From the NCBI RefSeq assembly GCF_000755285.1, contig NZ_BBMK01000008.1, forward strand, positions 44,121 through 108,120: a stretch of 64,000 nt of DNA, read 5' to 3'. The position numbers were made by a program, and so were the translations under genes. Source of the DNA: Nonlabens ulvanivorans (GTDB lineage Bacteria > Bacteroidota > Bacteroidia > Flavobacteriales > Flavobacteriaceae). This document shows positions 19,981 to 30,139 of this stretch, piece by piece. Below the pieces are notes generated by a model. The model had not been told where the DNA came from. It made no database searches and saw only the letters and a program-made list of their open reading frames with translations. How positions within the stretch are numbered: the stretch's first letter is position 1; each line of letters starts with the position of its first letter.

Positions 19981-21987
19981 ATGAAAAACATTATTTTCTT
20001 TATCCTATTCATAAGCTTTACGGCTTTAGGACAGATTCCTACTGGTTATTATAATACTGCAAACGGTTTAACTGGATATTCACTTAAAACCGAATTGAAA
20101 AATATTATTACAAACGGTTATAACGGTCAAACTTACAATGATTTAATAACCTTATATAATACATCAGATAATGATGAGTATTATGATAACGGAACGCAAA
20201 CCAACACGATACTAGATATGTATTCTGAGAATCCTGCTGGTGCAGATCCTTATAATTATGTGATAGGTTCTAGCTCAAATTGCGGTAATTATAATAGTGA
20301 AGCAGATTGTTACAATAGAGAACACGTATTTCCACAAGGCTTTTTTAATCAACAAGAACCTATGCGTAGTGATGCTCACCACGTTATACCATCAGATGGT
20401 TTTGTAAATGGTGGTCGATCAAATTTACCCTTTGGAGCGGTAGGAAGCGTACAGACTACTTATATGAATGGTAGTAAAAGAGGTACTTCTAGTACGCCAG
20501 GATATTCTGGTCAGGTCTTTGAACCTATTGATGAATTTAAAGGTGATATCGCCCGTATGTTGCTTTATTTTGCAACACGATATGAAGACAATTACAACGA
20601 CAATAGTTGGGAAGATTTTAATGACGCAAATGACCCAAGAGATGGCTCGCAGAATCAATGGTATGAGCAGTGGTATGTTAATTTACTTCTATCATGGCAT
20701 GCACAAGATCCTGTAAGTCAAAAAGAAATAGATCGTAATAATGATGTATACGTGCATCAAAACAACCGTAATCCTTACATCGATAATCCACAATACGTGA
20801 CGATGATATGGAGTGGTACCGGTAGCACTGGTAATGGAAGCTTGTTCCCTACTCTATCTGGTATGTATGTAGATACCAATTCAAATACTATTGTTGATGC
20901 TGGTGATGAAATTCAATATACTTATACGGTTGCAAATATTGGTAGTACAACGCTTTACAACTTAAGAGCAACATCACCATTAGGCACGTTTAATCCAGGA
21001 AATCAAGTGACTAGCCTTGCAGCTGGACAGACTTTAAATAATCCTTTTGGAACTTTCACCTATGTTTTAACCGCTGCAGATGCTTCTAACAGCTGCGGTT
21101 GTATAACCAATCAACTGTTAATCGCAGCAGATTATAATGCGGCAGGAACAAATGGTACCTTAAATGTAGCTAGTGATGATCCTAATAACTTTACTAACAA
21201 TGATTCTGATGGTGACAATCTACCAGATGATTTTACCATAGTTACTTATCCTAATGGTGGATCTGGTGCTTCAAATGACTTGTTCATTTCAGAATATATA
21301 GAAGGTAGCAGTAACAATAAAGCTATTGAAATTGCAAACTTCACAGGTGCGTCTGTAGATTTATCTAATTACACCTTGCAGATAAGCACTAATGGTAGTG
21401 GCTCATGGACTAATCCTAGAGCATTAACGGGAACACTTGCTGATCAAGATGTATATGTTATCATAAACAGTGGTTCCAACCCAAGCATTACAGCTCAAGC
21501 AGATGATAATACAAGTAGTGCTCCGATGAACTTTAATGGTAACGATGCAGTAGGATTATTTAGAGCTGGAGTGTTACTAGATGTAGTAGGTGACCCTAAC
21601 AATAGTGCCGATACTGAAAAAGATCAAACTCTAGTACGCAAATCTAGCGTCACTGGTCCTAATACTGTATTTGATAAAGCAGGTGAATGGGACGTATTTG
21701 CTCAAGATGATTCAAGCGACTTAGGTACTCACACATTTGGAAGTACTGCTAGTATTGACGATAATGCATTCATCAACTTAACAATCTATCCTAATCCATC
21801 TACTGGTGTCTTTCATTTTAATAATGATGACTTAATAGAAGAAGTAACTGTATATGACGTTTCAGGAAGAAGAATTAAAAGCAACTATTCCAATAACGAC
21901 GGTTTAATTATCGATCATACAGGTATCTATTTTGTTCATGTGATGTCTCAAGGACAAAACAAAACCTTTAAAGTTATCGTGAAATAG
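19981..21987 (+). CDS. Secreted endonuclease I with lamin-tail and T9SS sorting domains
   Basis: 668-residue exported nuclease. The signal peptide MKNIIFFILFISFTALGQ precedes an endonuclease I domain (about residues 30-280) with CYNREHVFPQ, SDAHHVIPSDG and GGRSNLPFG, the His/Asn metal-dependent active site, and VYVHQNNRNPYIDNPQYV. A DUF11-like beta domain follows (about 300-400), then a lamin-tail-like domain (DLFISEYIEGSSNNKAIEI, about 430-545). The por sorting domain (YPNPSTGVFHF to FKVIVK) forms the last 75 residues. It should be exported by the type IX system and attached to, or released from, the cell to degrade extracellular DNA for nutrients. Confidence 0.93.
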   Translation: MKNIIFFILFISFTALGQIPTGYYNTANGLTGYSLKTELKNIITNGYNGQTYNDLITLYNTSDNDEYYDNGTQTNTILDMYSENPAGADPYNYVIGSSSNCGNYNSEADCYNREHVFPQGFFNQQEPMRSDAHHVIPSDGFVNGGRSNLPFGAVGSVQTTYMNGSKRGTSSTPGYSGQVFEPIDEFKGDIARMLLYFATRYEDNYNDNSWEDFNDANDPRDGSQNQWYEQWYVNLLLSWHAQDPVSQKEIDRNNDVYVHQNNRNPYIDNPQYVTMIWSGTGSTGNGSLFPTLSGMYVDTNSNTIVDAGDEIQYTYTVANIGSTTLYNLRATSPLGTFNPGNQVTSLAAGQTLNNPFGTFTYVLTAADASNSCGCITNQLLIAADYNAAGTNGTLNVASDDPNNFTNNDSDGDNLPDDFTIVTYPNGGSGASNDLFISEYIEGSSNNKAIEIANFTGASVDLSNYTLQISTNGSGSWTNPRALTGTLADQDVYVIINSGSNPSITAQADDNTSSAPMNFNGNDAVGLFRAGVLLDVVGDPNNSADTEKDQTLVRKSSVTGPNTVFDKAGEWDVFAQDDSSDLGTHTFGSTASIDDNAFINLTIYPNPSTGVFHFNNDDLIEEVTVYDVSGRRIKSNYSNNDGLIIDHTGIYFVHVMSQGQNKTFKVIVK

Positions 21988-22009
21988 TATCACTTTATAA
22001 ATCCAATAA

Positions 22010-22044
22010 CAAAGAGCTTCAAGATAATTGAAGCTCTTTGTTTT
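22010..22044. terminator. Terminator after the nuclease gene
   Basis: Perfect 13-bp stem (22010-22022 with 22028-22040) with a five-base loop, then TTTTAT. It lies between convergent genes and can serve both. Confidence 0.8.
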
Positions 22045-22095
22045 ATGGATAAACTATATTGCTATCCAATGTTTTAATGGCTATCGATATAGAAG

Positions 22096-23105
22096 CTACT
22101 TTGTTCTCACACGATACCAGCCTTTTTGTTTATCATTTATAATCACCGTGTGACCATCTGGACTATGAAATGCGCTCATCACACTAGCATAGGATTTAAA
22201 CTTTGCCGTTTTACCGTTGAACTCAAGAGTATAATAATCATAGGTCACCGGATAAAAACCAAAAACATAGTGATTACCAGAACCTCTATTTTCTATAACC
22301 GCTTGATCAAATAGCGTTAAATAATCTTCAGATGTGTGGTTAAAAGTGCTGAACTTTCAACCGCTGGTAATTGATCAATATCCTCAAGCAATCTAAACCA
22401 GTCTATTCTTGATCTAAACTCTTGATGCCAGCGATGTGCTTGGACACCTTTAGGAATATAAAAATCTCCGTCCTGCGTTTGAATAATTAAGCCACCTAGT
22501 TTTACATATCCGTTACTTAAGTAAGCATTATTATCCAGTATATGATAACTTATCATATCTGGAATCACTAGATTTTGAATCTGGTCATAATGGTGCTGGG
22601 CAGCAATATCTCTGATAGAATCTTTCTCTTTTTCAGTAGCTCTTTCAATCACTTCAAAATCGTATTGCGGCGCTAGCTCTGCAAGCTTTGATTTATAAAA
22701 ACCTTCTTTAAAAAAAGGATGTACTTCTAGATCTTGATACCTTTTTTCTAGATAGTGCACTTTAGCAATTCTATCATCTTCTTTTTTAAAATAAACAAAC
22801 CCATCTGGTGACACGTAGTAATACTCACTAATTTTTACAGAATCGAGTTTATGAAATGATTGATCCATTCGTATGGCATAAATCTCTTTTTCTTTAAATG
22901 AAATTCCCAAGAGATCATCACCGATGATATATACCTCTTCAAAATCAATATGATATTTTTCCAGTTCAATTCCTATACCATCCAGCTCAGGAAATTCAGC
23001 CATATCGGGATATTTATCATCTTCTGTAGTGCTATAACCACAACTGGTTAATAGGGAAATCGTCAATAATAAACGGAAAACATTGTACAGTTTCAGTAGC
23101 CTCAT
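22096..23105 (-). CDS. Hypothetical lipoprotein (frame broken near 22325)
   Basis: Lipoprotein with a signal (MRLLKLYNVFRLLLTISLLTSC, lipobox LTSC). The start MRLLKLYN at 23105 is chosen over an in-frame ATG nine bases upstream (23114). The open frame ends at 22317, but the adjacent frame continues as SEDYLTLFDQAVIENRGSGN through YPVTYDYYTLEFNGK and GWYRVRTK to a stop at 22096, so one base is gained or lost. Merged length about 336 residues, acidic and rich in Tyr and Asp. I do not recognise the family and see no catalytic motif. Confidence 0.6.
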
Positions 23106-23165
23106 AGAGGTCAAAGATATTTAAATAAAATTGATCAGTTCATTGTAAACAAGTCGTTAATAATT

Positions 23166-23183
23166 CCGCTTTCGCGAAAGCGG
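23166..23183. repeat. Dispersed palindrome, perfect core (CCGCTTTCGCGAAAGCGG)
   Basis: Extends to a perfect 18-bp palindrome with C/G outer bases. It lies 28 bases upstream of the purL promoter box. Confidence 0.9.
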
Positions 23184-23211
23184 AAACCCTAAAAATAAAG
23201 TCCTAAAAAAG

Positions 23212-23219
23212 TATCTTTG
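23212..23219 (+). promoter_or_regulatory. Promoter -7 box TATCTTTG of purL
   Basis: Exact TAnnTTTG match, 24 bases before the purL ATG. Confidence 0.65.
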
Positions 23220-23243
23220 CAATAGCCCATAAAAGCGCTCATA

Positions 23244-26200
23244 ATGATTCATTTTTACGGAAATCCGTCCAAGTCAGTTTACGCAGTACAAACCCAAGCA
23301 CCGATCTCTGCAGAAGATGATCAAAAATTACAATGGCTTTTTGCCGATGCTCCAAAACTAGAAGCCGATGCTTTATCGGGATTCTTTACGGGACCACGTG
23401 CAACCACCATTACTCCATGGTCTACAAATGCAGTAGAAATCACCCAAAACATGGAAATTAAAGGAATTCTAAGAATAGAAGAATTCCATACTTGTGAAGA
23501 AAGCTCACCATATGATAAAATGTTGTTACAAAAATTTGATGGGCTTAACCAGTCACAATTTGACGTAACTATTGAGGCTGTAGGTGTTCTAGAAATAGAT
23601 GATATCGCTGCTTATAACATGCAAGAAGGACTTTCTTTAAGCGATGATGAAATTGATTATTTAATCACTCTTTCTGAAAAACTAGATCGTAAGCTTACCG
23701 ACAGTGAAGTTTTTGGTTTCTCTCAAGTAAATAGTGAACACTGTCGTCATAAAATCTTCAATGGTACTTTTATTATCGATGGAGAAGAGATGCCTACTTC
23801 CCTATTTAAACTGATCAAAGAAACTTCAAAACGCTGGCCTAATGGTATCGTAAGTGCTTACTCTGATAACGTAGCATTTGTTGAAGGACCACAAGCCGAG
23901 CAGTTTGCTCCTAAAACAGCAAACAAGCCAGACGTGTATCAGACCAGTCTTTTTGATTCGGTAATATCATTGAAAGCAGAAACACATAACTTCCCTACTA
24001 CTGTAGAGCCATTTAATGGCGCTGCAACAGGTTCTGGTGGAGAAATACGTGATCGACTTGCTGGTGGACAAGGTTCTTTACCACTTGCAGGAACAGCGGT
24101 TTACATGACCAGCTACTCGAGATTAAATGACGAACGACCATGGGAAAACGGTTTTGAAGCGCGCAAGTGGTTGTATCAAACACCTATGGATATCTTAATC
24201 AAAGCATCCAATGGTGCGAGTGATTTTGGTAACAAATTTGGTCAACCGTTAATCACAGGTTCTGTATTGACTTTTGAACATCAAGAAGGTGATCAAACTT
24301 AGGTTTTGATAAAGTCATCATGCAAGCTGGTGGAATAGGTTATGGAAAACGCGAACAAGCCTTAAAGAAAACTCCGGCCGCAGGCGATGATATCATCGTA
24401 ATGGGTGGAGATAATTATAGAATAGGAATGGGTGGTGCTGCCGTAAGTAGTGCAGACACTGGCGCACTAGATTCTGGTCTAGAATTAAATGCCGTGCAAC
24501 GCTCTAATCCTGAAATGCAAAAACGTGCTGCAAACGCGATACGTGGACTGGTAGAAAGTGATAATAATCCTATCAAATCGATTCACGATCATGGTGCTGG
24601 TGGACACTTAAACTGTCTGTCAGAACTGGTAGAAGAAACTGGTGGTGTCATCGATGTAGATGCTTTACCGGTAGGTGATCCTACACTATCTCGCAAAGAG
24701 TTAATCGGTAACGAGTCTCAAGAACGTATGGGATTAGTGATGGATACAAAAGACACGCCTATACTAGAAGAAATTGCTGCTCGCGAGCGTGCACCTTTAT
24801 ATAAAGTAGGTAAAGTTACCGGAGATAATAAATTCACCTTCAGTGAAAAAGATGGTCGCAGTCCTATGGATCTAGCACTAGAAGACATGTTCGGCTCTAG
24901 TCCTAAAACCATTATGGATGATAAAACTATTCATCGTACCTATGCACCAGTAACTTATGATGGTAAAGACTTTAACCTTTACCTCTATCAAGTATTACAA
25001 CTAGAAGCGGTTGCCTGTAAAGATTGGTTGACTAATAAAGTAGATCGCTGTGTGACTGGTCGTGTGGCCAAACAACAAACTTGTGGAGAACTACAACTAC
25101 CGTTAAATAACGTCGGTGTTATGGCGATGGATTATAATGGTAAAAATGGAGTGGCGACCACCATAGGTCACGCACCAGTTGCCGCATTAATCGATCCAGC
25201 TGCTGGTTCTCGCAATGCCATTGCAGAGTCGCTTACCAATCTAGTATTTGCACCATTAGAAAAAGGCCTTAAAGGCGTGAGTCTAAGTGCTAACTGGATG
25301 TGGCCTTGTAACAATCCTGGTGAAGATGCCCGTTTATACAGCGCTGTAAAAGCCGTTAGTGATTTTGCCATTGAATTAGGAATCAACATTCCTACTGGTA
25401 AGGACAGTCTTTCTATGAAGCAAAAATATCCAGATATGGATGTGCTTGCTCCAGGAACGGTTATCATCAGTACCGTTGGGTCTTGTGATGATATTTCTAA
25501 AGTCGTTGAGCCCGTACTACAACGTGATGAAAACGCACCTATTTACTACATCAACATGAGTGGTGATGACCATAAATTAGGTGGATCTAGTTTTGCACAA
25601 ACGCGCAACACGATAGGTGATGAATGTCCGACGATTGTGAATAGTAACGCTTCGCGAAAGCGTTTACCGCAATACAAAATTTAATAAAACAAGGCAAAGT
25701 GCTCGCAGGACACGATGTTGCTAGTGGTGGATTGATCACCACATTACTAGAGATGTGTTTCCCATCACTAGGTGTAGGAATGGATCTGGACCTGAGTGGT
25801 GTAGGCCATGATATGGTAAAAGTCCTTTTTGCAGAAAACGCAGGGATCGTATTACAAGTAACTGATGAAAGTGTGGAAAGCGAGCTATTAAAAGCCGAAG
25901 TACCTTTCTATAAAATAGGTCACGCGATTGATGAGGCTGTACTAGACATTAACGATCATATCATTGATGTAGATGACATGCGTGATGTGTGGTATGAAAC
26001 CTCACGACTACTAGATCAACAACAATCGTTTAACGGCATGGCCGATGAGCGTGCGGTGAACTATGTAGAGCAACCACTAGAATTTAAATTTCCAGCGCAT
26101 TTTACAGGAAAACTGCCTGAATTGCCGCAAAAACGCATCAAAGCAGCGGTAATACGTGAAAAAGGAAGTAATTCTGAAAGAGAAATGGCACGCGCCATGT

Positions 26201-26883
26201 ACCTCGCAGGTTTTGAAGTAATCGATGTACACATGACCGACTTAATTGCTGGACGTGAGACACTAGAAGATGTACAGTTTATAGCCGCAGTAGGTGGATT
26301 CTCCAACAGTGATGTATTGGGAAGTGCCAAAGGTTGGGCTGGTGCCTTCTTATATAACGAGAAAGCAAATACTGCATTGAAAAACTTTTTTGCCAGACCA
26401 GACACCATGAGTTTAGGTGTTTGTAACGGTTGCCAACTCTTTGTAGAGCTAGGATTAATCAATCCAGACCATGATGAGAAGCCTAAAATGTTGCACAACG
26501 CTAGTGGTAAGTTTGAATGTAATTTTACCAGTGTAGAAATTGCCAAAAACAATTCTATTATGTTGGAGTCACTTGTAGGCAGCAAACTAGGAATTTGGGC
26601 GGCACACGGAGAAGGGAAATTCCATTTACCTAAAGACCGCAGTGCTTATCAAATCCCAGCAACTTATGGTTATGACAGTTATCCTGCAAACCCTAATGGA
26701 TCGGACTATAACGCAGCGATGTTAAACAGTGAAGATGGACGTCACCTAGTAATGATGCCACACTTAGAACGATCTACATTCTCATGGAACTGGGCACACT
26801 ACCCTACGGACCGCAAGAACGACGAAGTAACACCATGGCTAGAAGCATTTGTAAATGCTCGTGAGTGGTTGGGTAAAAAGTAA
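23244..26883 (+). CDS. purL: Phosphoribosylformylglycinamidine synthase, single-chain PurL (two frame breaks)
   Basis: Fourth step of purine synthesis (FGAR to FGAM, ATP and glutamine dependent). The large form of about 1213 codons has a PurS-like N-terminus, two AIRS-like halves (SEHCRHKIFNGTF; HNFPTTVEPFNGAATGSGGEIRD; IPTGKDSLSMKQ) and a C-terminal glutaminase with the nucleophile in GVCNGCQLF. Frame breaks fall near 24300 (expected EGDQTLGFDKVIMQAGG, one T lost) and at 25648-25662. The second break lies in a copy of the dispersed palindrome that has lost one T; restored, it encodes NAFAKAFTAIQNLIKQ. Essential function argues that both are sequencing errors. Confidence 0.95.
25648..25662. 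repeat. Palindrome inside purL, one T short
   Basis: CGCTTCGCGAAAGCG differs from the 16-base core by one missing T, exactly where the purL frame breaks. Adding the T restores both the palindrome and the reading frame. Confidence 0.85.
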
Positions 26884-26901
26884 TATTTTATATTTATTGG
26901 T

Positions 26902-26948
26902 AAACGGATAAGTCGCTTTTAAGTAAGGGCTTGTCCGGTTATCCGTTT
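26902..26948 (+). other. 47-nt imperfect hairpin after purL, terminator or attC-like
   Basis: AAACGGATAA (26902-26911) pairs perfectly with TTATCCGTTT (26939-26948) around an imperfect inner stem. No T tract follows, so it is not a typical terminator. It lies at the left border of the accessory block, and its AACGG...CCGTT arms recall the fold at 30079-30120. Confidence 0.35.
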
Positions 26949-26997
26949 GGATAAGAGTACATTTGAAGTCAAATAACTAGTTGGCAACGATATAAAA

Positions 26998-27852
26998 ATG
27001 AAGATTGACGAAAAATCTATAATCACATATTTTGATATTATAATCAAAGAGCTTGAAGATGTATCTTTTTTCAGTGTAAATAACATAATTATTGACAATA
27101 AGCATCTTAGAATAGACACTAAAGAGGAAAAAGAATACATTTTTGAATTAACAGACAAAATTAAAACCTTTGGAATTTCAAGAGGCTATTTCCAAAAAAA
27201 TGGCGAAAACGGATGGCTAAAATTAACTGAAAAAGGCATAGAATTAAAAGACTCGAAAAAAGGGTTTCTTAAATCTCTAAATGATTCAAAAACTAAACCT
27301 GAGTCGACATTCGATAAAATTGTTTTCTTTTTTAAAAATAATAGAATAATAGCCATACTTATATTTATTATATTCATTTTATTTCTTGGATCTAAAGTCT
27401 TAAATGAGTTTTCGAAAGCAAAAGAAAACATAGAGAAGTTAAATGGTTCTTTTGATAAAAATCAAATTGAAAGTGGTTATAAAAATGAGATTCCTTTAGA
27501 TACTATAAAACTCTCAAGTCCAATTGTTGTTGATAGCCTTGAATTACCATATTTAAAGAATTTACCTATATTAGATAAAGGTATATTTTTAAGTTACTAC
27601 TATAATAATTTATTAGTCGGTGGAGCCAATATTGACTCTGTTAAAATTAATGCTAGAGCATATGACGGACAAAAATTAAAGTTTCGAAAATACGATGAGA
27701 AATTAGAATATGATATAACCAAACAGCCATACATAGAAATGGAATACAAAGAGACTATATATTCTCTTGAAATAATTGGTAAACATTATTCTTTTGATTG
27801 TATAATTAAAAAGGACATTGTTCCTACTTTGAACCTAATTGAAGTTAATTAA
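26998..27852 (+). CDS. Hypothetical single-pass membrane protein with possible winged-helix N-terminus
   Basis: 284 residues. The N-terminal ~90 residues look like a small helix-turn-helix or winged-helix unit (alternating helices, then GYFQKNGENGWLKLTEKGIEL, the usual strand-turn-strand wing spacing). A linker and a strong membrane helix follow near residues 116-133 (IIAILIFIIFILFLG), then an extracytoplasmic or periplasmic C-terminal part of about 145 residues. This layout would suit a membrane-linked sensor or regulator, but that is inference and no family is recognised. It is lower in GC than its neighbours and bordered by spacer copy C. Confidence 0.55.
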   Translation: MKIDEKSIITYFDIIIKELEDVSFFSVNNIIIDNKHLRIDTKEEKEYIFELTDKIKTFGISRGYFQKNGENGWLKLTEKGIELKDSKKGFLKSLNDSKTKPESTFDKIVFFFKNNRIIAILIFIIFILFLGSKVLNEFSKAKENIEKLNGSFDKNQIESGYKNEIPLDTIKLSSPIVVDSLELPYLKNLPILDKGIFLSYYYNNLLVGGANIDSVKINARAYDGQKLKFRKYDEKLEYDITKQPYIEMEYKETIYSLEIIGKHYSFDCIIKKDIVPTLNLIEVN

Positions 27853-27880
27853 GTGTCTTGTTTATTGTAATTATAGTTTC

Positions 27881-28080
27881 CAACTAAGGACTGAAGTAAA
27901 AAACAACATTATCTCTTTATAAATTTTATAAACTCATATTCTAGGCTCATAGAATCGATTTGTTGATTTTAGAGCCTTTTTTTATGTGCATTTTTTTATG
28001 ATTTATTGAAGCAAAACAGAAACCTATGTTTCTGTATATGGATTAGTTAATAAAGTTATAGCAATAGATTAATGCTCGCT
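27881..28080 (+). repeat. Spacer repeat copy C
   Basis: Matches copies A and B: CAACTAAGGACTGAAGTAAA corresponds to AACAAAGAACTGAGGTAAA. The hairpin block carries the same AGAATCGAT core as copy A. Beyond the hairpin TTTATGATTTATTGA, a self-complementary AGAAACC..GTTTCT and TATAGCAATAGATTAATG align with copy B. Confidence 0.6.
27944..27983 (+). terminator. Hairpin terminator inside spacer C
   Basis: GGCTC (27944-27948) with GAGCC (27972-27976), and AGAATC with GATTTT, then a run of Ts. Same architecture as in spacer A. Confidence 0.7.
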
Positions 28081-28271
28081 TTAATTCTCTCTAGTTGGTA
28101 TGTGAACTTTTTGAGAAAACATTTAAGAGTTTTAATTAATCCATTGGTTATAGACTACTTAGGTTAACCTTGTAGATTTTAGATTCGTTTTTATTTACTA
28201 ACTTTAGTACATAACTACCTAGCGAAATAATCGTTAGACCTGTTGCCTTTATGCGGACCAACCACTAACCA

Positions 28272-29036
28272 ATGATAAAATTTTTTAGAAAAATCAGATT
28301 GAAACTACTTTCCGAAGGTCAAACTGGAAAATATTTTAAATACGCCATCGGCGAAATTGTTCTTGTCGTAATTGGAATTTTGATTGCATTATCTATTAAT
28401 AATTGGAATATAAAAGTCAAAGAAAGAAATGCTGAAAGATTAAATCTTATTGCACTTAAAGAGGAATTTAAAAAAAACAAAGAAGAACTAAATAATGTTA
28501 TAGCATTAAATGCTCAAATAATTACAGGTACAAAAAAAGTCATTCAAACATTTAAAGTTAGCACTCTAGATACAATTTCTGAACGCACAATTGCTATGAA
28601 TATATCTGGAGCTCTTTCTAGAGAAATAAACTTTGTTCAAAGTTCAGGTGTGCTTTCTGAAATGTTAAGCTCAGGAGAATTAAAACTTATTCAAAATGTA
28701 GAATTAAAACATCATCTAGCTGGATTTGGAAGTTGGATAGAACGAAATGAGCAACAAGAAAATGAAGTTAATCAATTTAGAAAAGACATTACCACTCAAA
28801 TCCTAAAATCAGGTAGTTTCAAAAAAATAATAACAGAATTAGGAAGTTCAGATTTTAATTGGGAAACATCTTTAGATTCCGTAAATAATAAATCGTTGTT
28901 TAATTCGATAGAGCTGTTAAACCATCTAATCGTATTTAAATCTGCATCAGAAATGACTACCAGACAGATCTATGAGCCTTTAAGCAACGAAGTTGATGTA
29001 ATTTTAGAATTGATAAACTCTGAATTGGAAAAATAA
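28272..29036 (+). CDS. DUF6090 family membrane protein, tandem copy 1
   Basis: 254 residues, intact. Basic N-terminus MIKFFRKIRLKLLSE, then the membrane helix in YAIGEIVLVVIGILIALSIN at about residues 25-44, then NNW and a charged, helix-rich extracytoplasmic part of about 210 residues. The first ~130 bases and the leader ACTAACCAATG are nearly identical to those of the next gene, while the C-terminal halves diverge strongly. No enzymatic motif. Families of this type occur as many paralogues per genome in flavobacteria; function unknown. Confidence 0.78.
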   Translation: MIKFFRKIRLKLLSEGQTGKYFKYAIGEIVLVVIGILIALSINNWNIKVKERNAERLNLIALKEEFKKNKEELNNVIALNAQIITGTKKVIQTFKVSTLDTISERTIAMNISGALSREINFVQSSGVLSEMLSSGELKLIQNVELKHHLAGFGSWIERNEQQENEVNQFRKDITTQILKSGSFKKIITELGSSDFNWETSLDSVNNKSLFNSIELLNHLIVFKSASEMTTRQIYEPLSNEVDVILELINSELEK

Positions 29037-29090
29037 ATAACATAACCACACACAAAACAGTTGTGCTTGATGAATAGAAATAACTAACCA

Positions 29091-29869
29091 ATGATCAATT
29101 TTTTTTTAGAAAAATCAGATTGAAACTACTTTCAGAAGGTAAAACTGGAAAGTATTTTAAATATGCCATCGGCGAAATTGTTCTTGTCGTGATTGGAATA
29201 TTGATTGCATTATCTATTAATAATTGGAACCAGTACAGCAATGACCGGGAAAAAGAAGTTGCCATACTAAAAGAACTTAAAAAAGAATTTGAAGAGAACT
29301 CCATTAGGTATAAAGAAACAATAGAGGCACAAACATTTACGATTAAGTCTAGTCAATCATTTATGGATTGCTTAGAAAAGAAAAATTTAAATTATAAGAG
29401 AGACTCTATAGGTTTTTTTATAATCTATGGTCCACTTAACTACTATAAAGCAGAACCGGTCATAGGAGCCTATCAATCCATTAATGCGAGTGGAAATATA
29501 AGTCTTATTCAAAATTCAGAATTAAAATCTAAGTTAGCTGCATTTGACTCTGAAATATCCCAAGGCTTTGAAGATGAATCAAGCTCCATGAGTCTTTTGA
29601 ATTTACTACATGTTGAAGTTAGCCCTATACTCGTACCATTAATGAATACAGAAATTAGAGAGCGAGTCGGATTAAAACAACCTCAAAATATGGATGTAGA
29701 ATATCAAAATAATGCGCTTTTAAAATTATATGAAAACCAAAATATTTTGAGCCTTGTCTTAATAAGAAGTCAAATGGAAAATAATAGACTCATGCTACAG
29801 AAGAAGATGCTGACTTATACAGATGAAATCATAGAATTAATAAATAATGAATTAAATGCTGAAAATTAA
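29091..29869 (+). CDS. DUF6090 family membrane protein, tandem copy 2 (frame broken in a T run)
   Basis: The in-phase frame opens only at a TTG (29120), but homology with the preceding gene and the conserved leader ACTAACCAATG place the start at 29091. The run of nine Ts at 29099-29107 stands where the sister gene has the codons for IKFF, so the T-run length is wrong there. The protein repeats the helix YAIGEIVLVVIGILIAL and the NNWN motif, followed by a divergent ~190-residue extracytoplasmic region that starts with a likely coiled coil (EKEVAILKELKKEFEE). It sits 54 bases after copy 1, so the two are probably co-transcribed. Confidence 0.72.
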
Positions 29870-29885
29870 AGTTAGTCTAGCAATG

Positions 29886-29990
29886 TACTGTGATTAAAAA
29901 CAATGCTGCCACTTCATCTATAGTATGTACTCTTATCCTAGCTTATAGAATCGATTCATTGAGCCTGAAACCTGTTTTAATTTTCTAAAA
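29886..29990 (+). repeat. Spacer repeat copy D (diverged)
   Basis: GTACTGTGATTAAAAACAATGCTGCCACTTCATCTAT corresponds to the ACTGAGGTAAAAAACAACACTCTTCTT block of copy A. CCTAGCTTATAGAATCGATTCATTGAGCC keeps part of the hairpin. Strongly decayed; no useful terminator remains. Confidence 0.45.
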
Positions 29991-30078
29991 TCAATGATTT
30001 GAAATTATAGCGTTACTTATAAGTATGGTAATTTCTGTAACTTTACTTCTTTAAAGAACTACCCAAAAGGTCTACGTG

Positions 30079-30123
30079 TAACGGCTAAAACGACTCACTC
30101 ACTTTGTGCTATTGCCGTTAAAT
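30079..30123 (+). other. attC-like folded site before the Crp/Fnr gene
   Basis: TAACGGC (30079-30085) and GCCGTTA (30114-30120) form outer arms around an imperfect 28-base middle. The 3' edge GTTAAAT (30117-30123) fits the GTTRRRY integron core consensus. The inner part is shared with 963-1009. The next gene starts 17 bases later, as expected for a cassette boundary. No integrase is in the window, so this stays a hypothesis. Confidence 0.4.
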
Positions 30124-30139
30124 ACCATTACAAAACAAA

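Larger units (their letters stand above)
27853..28271. other. 419-base gene-free spacer with repeat copy C
   Basis: No gene. It holds spacer repeat copy C with its terminator, then an AT-rich stretch and the leader of the next DUF6090 gene. The string CGTTAGACC near 28233 fits the GTTRRRY consensus of integron core sites, and CCACTAACCAATG is the shared leader and start. Confidence 0.5.

Noticed and set aside
22126..22314. Plus-strand 62-residue frame
   Set aside because: It is the complement of the C-terminal part of the frame-broken lipoprotein gene at 22096-23105, which has a coherent reading on the minus strand.
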